Shown here piece by piece: positions 7,360 to 12,558 of a stretch of 12,558 nt of DNA. How positions within the stretch are numbered: the stretch's first letter is position 1; each line of letters begins with the position of its first letter. The notes below the pieces were generated by a model. It saw only the letters and a program-made list of their open reading frames with translations, searched no databases and was not told where the DNA came from. The position numbers were made by a program, and so were the translations under genes. Source of the DNA: Oscillospiraceae bacterium (GTDB taxonomy: Bacteria > Bacillota > Clostridia > Oscillospirales > Acutalibacteraceae); assembly GCA_003517915.1 (NCBI GenBank), contig DOZQ01000218.1, positions 129-12,686 on the forward strand, read 5' to 3'.

Positions 7360-8109
7360 ATGGTTTATGTTACGGGAGATCTTCACGGAGACAGATCACG
7401 TATCTATCAGAGAAAAATCAAAAAGCTGAAAGCGGGGGATACGCTGATTGTCTGCGGGGATTTCGGCTTTGTATGGGACGGCGGTGTGCAGGAAAAGAAG
7501 ATACTCGAATATTTGGGCACCCGGCGCTACAACGTCTGCTTTCTCGACGGAACCCATGAAAACTTTGATCTTTTGGAAACCTACCGTGAAACCATCTGGA
7601 AGGGCGGCAGGGTGCACCGGATTTATAAAAACCTTTACCATATGGTGCGCGGTCAGATATTTGAGATAGACGGGCTTAAAATCTTCACCTTCGGGGGCGG
7701 CGAAAGCAGCGATAAAGAAATGCGCATGGAAACATCGCTTTGGAAAAAGGCGCTTCCGCTGCCGGAGGAGATGGAAGAGGGCGCCCAGAATATAGACGAA
7801 TACGGCTGCAAAGTGGACGTGATATTGACCCACGAGCCGCCGTCGCTTGTAAAAAGCTCCATGCTGCTAAGGCAAGGCCGGGCGGACAGGGTCAATAAGC
7901 TCAACGGTTATTTTGAGGAGCTTAACCGGGCGTGCAAATTCAAAAAATGGATTTTCGGGAGCATGCATGAGGATCGCGTAATAACTCCCGTACATACGGC
8001 GGTGTTTAAAGAGATGCTGCCGCTGTCGCCAGAAGACCTGGGCGTGGAGCTGTTACCGGTGACGCAGCCGGAGCCGGAAAAGCAGGAGGCCATGGCAGCC
8101 GCAGAATAA
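7360..8109 (+). CDS. Calcineurin-like metallophosphoesterase leading the sbcDC operon
   Basis: This 249-residue cytoplasmic protein of the Pfam Metallophos fold is expected to hydrolyse a phosphodiester or phosphomonoester using one or two bound metals. Its substrate is unknown. Visible motifs are GDLHGD (D7, H9), CGDFG (D34), GTHEN (T65, H66) where GNH[DE] is usual, LTHEPP (H158) and GSMHED (S201, H203) where GHxH is usual. The fold core is complete to about residue 215, and a 30-residue Pro/Glu/Ala-rich tail follows. As I recall, clostridia and their phages have related proteins of this length with GTH[DE]N, so the changed residues may define a subfamily rather than a local mutation. It starts a second plus-strand unit and ends 30 bp before sbcD, itself a member of the same superfamily but with all canonical motifs. 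Co-transcription suggests, but does not prove, a link to DNA-end processing. Confidence 0.85.
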   Translation: MVYVTGDLHGDRSRIYQRKIKKLKAGDTLIVCGDFGFVWDGGVQEKKILEYLGTRRYNVCFLDGTHENFDLLETYRETIWKGGRVHRIYKNLYHMVRGQIFEIDGLKIFTFGGGESSDKEMRMETSLWKKALPLPEEMEEGAQNIDEYGCKVDVILTHEPPSLVKSSMLLRQGRADRVNKLNGYFEELNRACKFKKWIFGSMHEDRVITPVHTAVFKEMLPLSPEDLGVELLPVTQPEPEKQEAMAAAE

Positions 8110-8139
8110 AAAATCAAGAAGGGGTTCTGAGGGGGGCTT

Positions 8140-9279
8140 ATGAAACTGTTACATACCTCCGACTGGCATTTGGGAAAAATCCTCTATGGCAAATCAATGC
8201 TTGAGGATCAGGCGTATTTTATTGAACACACTTTTTTTCCGGCGCTGAAAGAAGAAAAACCGGACGCCGTGCTCATAGCGGGGGACGTGTTTGACCGGCA
8301 GGTCGCGCCGGCCGACGCCATACGCCTGTTTGACGGGGTAATCGCCCGGGTTTACAAGGATTTTAAACTGCCGCTTATTGTGGCGACCGGCAACCACGAC
8401 GGAGCAGACCGTTTTTCGTTGGGAGCGGGTCTTTTGCGGCTGGGGGGCTTTTATCTGACCGCCAGGCCGGATTTAACCGCCGCGCCTATAATACTGCGGG
8501 ACGAATTCGGTGAGGCGCATATTTACAGCCTGCCCTGGCTTGAACCGGTAGTAATGCGGGACATGCTTGAGCGCCCTGAGCTTAAAGGCTATCACGAGGC
8601 ATACGCGGCGGCGACAGGCACGCTGCGCGAGAGATTTGTGCCCGGTGTGCGCCGGGTGTTGCTGGCTCACTGTTTTGTTGCAGGTTCCAAAAAAAGCGAG
8701 AGCGAAAGTCCGCTTTTTGTCGGCGGGGGCGGTGAAGTCGGAAATAATGTGTTTGAGGGCTTTGACTATGTTGCTTTGGGGCATCTGCACGCGCCTCAGC
8801 GTGCGGGCAAAAACGCGCGCTATTCAGGCTCACCGCTGAAATACTCCTTTGACGAGCAAAACCAGCGCAAGTCAATGACTATTGTCACGCTCATGCAAAG
8901 TGAAACATCCATAACCGAGATTCCGGTCACGCCGCTGCGCGATATGCGTACACTCACCGGAAGCATAACCGAGATAGAGTCGATGGCCGAAAAATATGGT
9001 GGAGATTATATCTGCGCGAATATCTTGGGTGATCCGGTTTTTGAGCCGATGGCTAGGCTGAAAACGCGGTTCCCGAATATTTTGGAGATGAGAAACGGTG
9101 TCAATCCGGCGGCGGGAGATACCGTGCGCGGAGAGATGCGCGCGCAGCTTAGAAAACGGGACGACGTTTATATCTATGAGCAGTTTTTACGCCAGATCTA
9201 TGGGCAGGAGGCATCTGGCGGGGATATTGATATTTTCCGGGAAATAAGCGCGCAGCGGGAAGAGGGGGAGAGCGCATGA
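8140..9279 (+). CDS. sbcD: Nuclease SbcCD subunit D (Mre11-like)
   Basis: This 379-residue protein is the nuclease subunit of SbcCD. With SbcC it cuts DNA hairpins and protein-blocked or free double-strand ends, using two Mn ions and ATP-driven opening by SbcC. The phosphoesterase motifs are all canonical: SDWHLG (D8, H10), GDVFD (D49), GNHD (N85, H86, D87), AHCF (H177) and GHLH (H215, H217). The later part (about residues 260-379) is the capping and SbcC-contact region, which is variable between species. The length fits the family's usual 370-410. The start follows a purine-rich GAGGGGGG site at close spacing. It overlaps sbcC by 4 bp through ATGA, the usual sign of translational coupling that keeps the two subunits in balance. 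Confidence 0.96.
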   Translation: MKLLHTSDWHLGKILYGKSMLEDQAYFIEHTFFPALKEEKPDAVLIAGDVFDRQVAPADAIRLFDGVIARVYKDFKLPLIVATGNHDGADRFSLGAGLLRLGGFYLTARPDLTAAPIILRDEFGEAHIYSLPWLEPVVMRDMLERPELKGYHEAYAAATGTLRERFVPGVRRVLLAHCFVAGSKKSESESPLFVGGGGEVGNNVFEGFDYVALGHLHAPQRAGKNARYSGSPLKYSFDEQNQRKSMTIVTLMQSETSITEIPVTPLRDMRTLTGSITEIESMAEKYGGDYICANILGDPVFEPMARLKTRFPNILEMRNGVNPAAGDTVRGEMRAQLRKRDDVYIYEQFLRQIYGQEASGGDIDIFREISAQREEGESA

Positions 9280-12200
9280 GACCGCTCAGGGTTTCAATGC
9301 AGGCGTTCGGCCCCTTTTTAGACGAGACCGTCTGCGATTTTTCGGCACTTGGCGACAGCCGGATTTTTCTCATAACCGGGCCGACCGGCAGCGGAAAGAC
9401 GACCGTGCTGGACGCCATGTCCTGCGCGCTTTACGGTGAGCCGACGGGCTCCGTGCGCCGATTCGCCGAGATGCGAAGCCGTCTGGCTCCCGATTCACTT
9501 GACACTCAGGTCGTATTTGATTTTCTTTTGGGAGCAAAAAAGTACCGTTTTTTGCTGCGCATGCGTATCCACCGCAAGCGAGACGGCGAAACGGAGCCGC
9601 GAATAGATGGGGAATACCGGGTTTTTGAAGGGGAGGACTGGGAATCCGCCGTTCCCTGCACCAAGACGGCGCTTGCAAAAAAGGCGGAAGAACTGCTGGG
9701 TTTTTCCCACAGCCAGTTTACGCAGGTCATAATACTGCCGCAGGGAGAGTTCAGAAGGCTGCTCACTGCCAACTCCACAGACAAAGAAAAGATATTAAAG
9801 GTGCTCTTCGCGACCGGACGCTGGAACGGTTATGTCATGAGAATCAAAAGCCGCAGGGACGCTGTGTGGGTCAAGCTTGCGGAAATAAAAACCAAAATCG
9901 GGACTTTGCTTCAAAGTGCCGAATCTGCTTCGACGGAAGAACTTGAGGAAAAGCTGAAAAGCGCCGCGGAGGAAATGGCAAGCCTAAAAAATCAGGCAAG
10001 CGAATGGGAAAAGCGGATTGCTCAGGCCGAGCGGGAATACAGCCTTGAGATGCTAAGGGAAGAGCGGTTTGTAAGGCTTGAGGAAGCCGAGAAGCGAAAA
10101 AGCCGGCTCGAATCGAGAAAAAAGGAAATGGCCGAGAAAAGATCGCGCGCCGCGCGTCTTACGGCCGAAAAAGAGCTGTATCCATATGACGCGGCGCTGA
10201 AAGCGGCGGAGAATACCCTAGCTAAAAGGCGCGAAGTATTAAAGCGGTGTGCAAAAGAGCTGGAGGAGGGGATACAGGCGGCGAAGCAGAGTGAGAAGCT
10301 TTTTGACGAAATTCCGGATATAAAAGAGAAGGAAAAAAATTACCGCGCCGAAGCGCTGAAAATCGAGCAGATGATGCCGGAGCTGCGGCGTATGAACGAG
10401 CGGAAAAAACAGTTGGAGGAGCTGGAAAAACGGCTGATTAGCACCGAAAAGGAAATACCTAAGCTTGAAGCGGAGTCCGACGCGCTTAAAGAGCGGGCGG
10501 AAAACGGCGAGCGATATATGCGTGAGCGGGAGGAAGCATGTATTTTGCCTCTGGCAGGATATTTAAAGGAGCAAGCAGAGCTTTCGCTGCTAACTGAGGA
10601 ATTCCGCAGGCTTAAAGAAGCCGCGAATCAGCTTGAAAAGCTTGAGGGGCAAAGGGATATATACAGGCGAAAATCCGAAGCGGCGGAAAAGTTACTGGAG
10701 GATGCGGAAAAACGTCTGAAAGAACTTGAACGCTCGAAAAGGCTTGATACAGCCTATGAGCTTGCGGAAACCCTTTCGGAGGAGGAACCATGCCCGGTTT
10801 GTGGGAGCCGTCATCATCCCGCCCCGGCAAAGCCGGCGGAAAGCTCCCCGGACGCTCGGGAAATAAGCGGGGCGGCTTCGGCTGTAGAAACGCTGCGGGC
10901 GGCGCTGCTGGAGCACGAAAAGCTGCGCTCGTCATGGCAGGGAGAACTGGATAGCGGCAGGCAGCGGCTTGAGGAGCTTAGGACAAAGCTTGATGGAAAC
11001 AAAGAACCGGAAATTTTGGAAAGGCTTAAAGCTCTAAATGCGGAAATCGAAAAATGCAACAAGTTTAAATCCGACCGGACAGGGCTTTTAAATTCACTTG
11101 CGGCGTTTAAAGAAAAACTGGAGGAAAAGCGGGCTGCGCTTATGGCAAAGCGGCTGGAACAAAGGGAATTGCTGGCCGGGTGTGCGGCGGCAAAAGAAGA
11201 GCTGAACGGCCTGCAAAGCAGGCTGGGCGAGCTCCCGGACTATGAAATTTTGACGGCGCGGCGTGAAAAAGCCGCTAAGAGCGCGGCGGAGTGCGAGAAA
11301 AAGCTGCGCGAAATACAGGAAAACAGGGAAACCGCCCTGCGCCGGTATTCCCTGGCTGTGCAGGCGGAAAAAAACGCGGCGGCGGCAGTAAAGGAAGCGG
11401 AGTCCGAGGAAGGGGGAGCGGCGGCGGCGTTCAAAGAGCGGGCGGCAGCTCTGCGATATGAGAGCGGGGGCGGGATGAAAGCTCCAAACGACGCGCTTAT
11501 TTCGGCGCTTAAAGAGGAAATATCCGATTATGACGCGGAGTTGAAAAACACCGGCCGCGTCCTCGGTGAGTTAAAAACGCTGCTTGAGGGAGCCGCGCGT
11601 CCCGAGCTTAAAAAGACAGAGGATCTAAAAAACGAATGCCGGCGTAAGATGTCGGAAATGCAGACTAAAACAGGTGAGGTTTCTCAGATGGTTAAGGGAT
11701 ATGAATCCACCCTGCATGAGTGCAATCTGCTTGCGGCGCAAAATGCCCTGATTGAGACGCAGTACGGCCAGTTGGCCAGGATTTACAGGTACCTTTCGGG
11801 GGAGATTCATCCAAAGATAAACATACAAAGCTTTGTTTTGGGGCTGATGCTGGACGAGGTTATGCTGTCAGCCAGCCGTTCGATGCAAAAATTCAGCAAG
11901 GGCCGTTACAGCCTTATAAGGGAGGATTTGACCGGGGGAGGCGAACGCAGGGGGCTTGATATCGTCGTGGTAGACGCGCATACCGGCGGGAGCCGTCCGG
12001 TCAGCACGCTTTCGGGCGGCGAGATGTTTTTGGCGTCGCTGTCGCTTGCGTTCGGCTTGGCCGAGGTGGTGCAGTCCTATGCGGGAGGAGTACAGCTTGA
12101 CTCCATTTTTATTGACGAGGGATTCGGGTCGCTGGACGCGCAGACGCTTGACAGCGCCATGATGGCGCTTGCCGACATACAAAGCGAGGGCAGGCTCGTG

Positions 12201-12305
12201 GGCATCATATCGCATGTCAGTGAGCTTAAAGAGCGCATTGCCTCCAGAATCGAGCTCGAGCCGTCGGCTGAGGGAACATCACTTTGCGTAAAGACAGGGG
12301 AATAA
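9276..12305 (+). CDS. sbcC: SMC-like ATPase SbcC (Rad50-like)
   Basis: This 1009-residue ATPase subunit of SbcCD tethers DNA ends and gates the SbcD nuclease. The N-terminal lobe has Walker A GPTGSGKT (35-42) and the Q-loop region typical of SbcC, ILPQGEFRRLL. Two long charged coiled-coil arms (about 175-500 and 515-840, rich in Glu, Lys, Leu and Ala) flank the zinc hook C506-P-V-C509, through which two molecules dimerise. The C-terminal lobe has the ABC signature L912-S-G-G-E916 and Walker B IFIDEG with D947 and E948, followed by GFGSLD. Every functional element is intact and the length is normal (about 1000-1050). The ATG overlaps the sbcD stop. The gene ends 1 bp before the stop of a convergent membrane-protein gene, and no good terminator is seen for it inside the window. 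Confidence 0.96.
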   Translation: MRPLRVSMQAFGPFLDETVCDFSALGDSRIFLITGPTGSGKTTVLDAMSCALYGEPTGSVRRFAEMRSRLAPDSLDTQVVFDFLLGAKKYRFLLRMRIHRKRDGETEPRIDGEYRVFEGEDWESAVPCTKTALAKKAEELLGFSHSQFTQVIILPQGEFRRLLTANSTDKEKILKVLFATGRWNGYVMRIKSRRDAVWVKLAEIKTKIGTLLQSAESASTEELEEKLKSAAEEMASLKNQASEWEKRIAQAEREYSLEMLREERFVRLEEAEKRKSRLESRKKEMAEKRSRAARLTAEKELYPYDAALKAAENTLAKRREVLKRCAKELEEGIQAAKQSEKLFDEIPDIKEKEKNYRAEALKIEQMMPELRRMNERKKQLEELEKRLISTEKEIPKLEAESDALKERAENGERYMREREEACILPLAGYLKEQAELSLLTEEFRRLKEAANQLEKLEGQRDIYRRKSEAAEKLLEDAEKRLKELERSKRLDTAYELAETLSEEEPCPVCGSRHHPAPAKPAESSPDAREISGAASAVETLRAALLEHEKLRSSWQGELDSGRQRLEELRTKLDGNKEPEILERLKALNAEIEKCNKFKSDRTGLLNSLAAFKEKLEEKRAALMAKRLEQRELLAGCAAAKEELNGLQSRLGELPDYEILTARREKAAKSAAECEKKLREIQENRETALRRYSLAVQAEKNAAAAVKEAESEEGGAAAAFKERAAALRYESGGGMKAPNDALISALKEEISDYDAELKNTGRVLGELKTLLEGAARPELKKTEDLKNECRRKMSEMQTKTGEVSQMVKGYESTLHECNLLAAQNALIETQYGQLARIYRYLSGEIHPKINIQSFVLGLMLDEVMLSASRSMQKFSKGRYSLIREDLTGGGERRGLDIVVVDAHTGGSRPVSTLSGGEMFLASLSLAFGLAEVVQSYAGGVQLDSIFIDEGFGSLDAQTLDSAMMALADIQSEGRLVGIISHVSELKERIASRIELEPSAEGTSLCVKTGE

Positions 12306-12306
12306 A

Positions 12307-12558
12307 TCAGAAGTTTTGCGTATCAGATTTTTTTGTCCTGAACGCGCCGTAGATTTCACTTATACCCATGTAAAGCAAAAATACGGCCAACAGCTTTGAG
12401 AGCAGGCCTTGTCCAATATATCCTCCGAGAAGAGTTCCGAGCACCGCACCGATAATCCCTGTCGAGGCGGTTAGCAGTACCGGTTTTATTTGAATAAGGC
12501 CAGATTTAATATACAGAATTAAAGCGAATATGGCGCAGGGGATGAAAAAGATCAGATT
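12307..12558 (-). CDS. TauE/SafE (TSUP) family membrane protein, 3' end only
   Basis: Reading the minus strand inward from the right edge gives 83 open codons ending in TGA (complement of 12307-12309); the start lies beyond the window. The fragment has three hydrophobic segments (LIFFIPCAIFALILYI; a Gly-rich one around TGIIGAVLGTLLGGYIG; and LLAVFLLYMGIS) and a short polar tail. The block IIGAVLGTLLGGYI...LLAVFLLYMGISE is typical of TSUP permeases, which export or import sulfite, sulfonates or related anions. Firmicutes often carry small half-size TSUP genes of about 120 residues in adjacent pairs, so this may be one of a pair. The substrate is unknown. It is convergent with sbcC, with a single base between the stop codons. 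Confidence 0.8.
   Translation of the reverse strand, partial: NLIFFIPCAIFALILYIKSGLIQIKPVLLTASTGIIGAVLGTLLGGYIGQGLLSKLLAVFLLYMGISEIYGAFRTKKSDTQNF

Noticed and set aside
8114..8131. AGAA-GGGG-TTCT in front of sbcD as a LexA (SOS) box
   Set aside because: The Firmicute LexA box needs GAAC-N4-GTTC. Here the GAA and TTC halves are 4 rather than 6 bases apart and lack the C and G. The run is better read as part of a purine-rich leader.
10791..10830. CPVC...HH as an unusual metal site in SbcC
   Set aside because: CxxC at the apex of the coiled coil is the normal zinc hook of SbcC/Rad50, and the following histidines are common in this loop.
12304..12334. AAATC / GATTT repeat followed by a seven-T run after sbcC, as an intrinsic terminator
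   Set aside because: The stem is five weak pairs around a 17-base loop with no GC core, too unstable to call despite the good T-run.

Overview
The window reads as chromosomal housekeeping DNA from a low-to-mid GC Firmicute, most likely class Clostridia and perhaps near the Oscillospirales. The grounds are a WhiA homologue directly followed by a DnaE1-type replicative polymerase, the wording of the DnaE 'MSSFASYAFNKSHAAAYA' block, strong GGAGG-type ribosome sites before every complete gene, a clostridial-type SbcC, and a small TSUP (TauE/SafE) membrane protein. The taxonomic call is inference from remembered family sequences, not from a search.

Layout. (1) Positions 1-249 are an AT-rich upstream region ending in a good sigma-A-type promoter (166-194). 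(2) 250-5864 is a tight plus-strand operon: a family 4 glycosyltransferase, whiA and dnaE, with gaps of 12 and 5 bp. (3) 5874-7229 is a minus-strand D-alanyl-D-alanine carboxypeptidase (S11 family, dacF/PBP5-like), convergent with dnaE across only 9 bp and served by its own extended -10 promoter at 7263-7290. (4) 7360-12305 is a second plus-strand operon: a small calcineurin-like metallophosphoesterase, sbcD and sbcC, the last two overlapping by ATGA. (5) 12307-12558 is the 3' end of a minus-strand TauE/SafE-family membrane protein, convergent with sbcC across 1 bp.

How the genes fit together. The first operon joins an envelope-type sugar transferase, a cell-division/envelope regulator and the replicative polymerase. 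The carboxypeptidase trims peptidoglycan stem peptides outside the cell. The second operon encodes the Mre11-Rad50-like SbcCD nuclease, which processes hairpins and double-strand ends, preceded by a second phosphoesterase of unknown substrate.

I found no mobile element, CRISPR array, RNA gene or obvious new defence system. The points most worth a second look are: a strong leftward intrinsic terminator buried in the dnaE coding sequence that probably ends the carboxypeptidase transcript; a weaker reciprocal rightward hairpin inside the carboxypeptidase gene; a metallophosphoesterase leading the sbcDC operon that lacks two of the usual second-metal ligands; and whiA lying away from its usual rapZ-yvcK partners.
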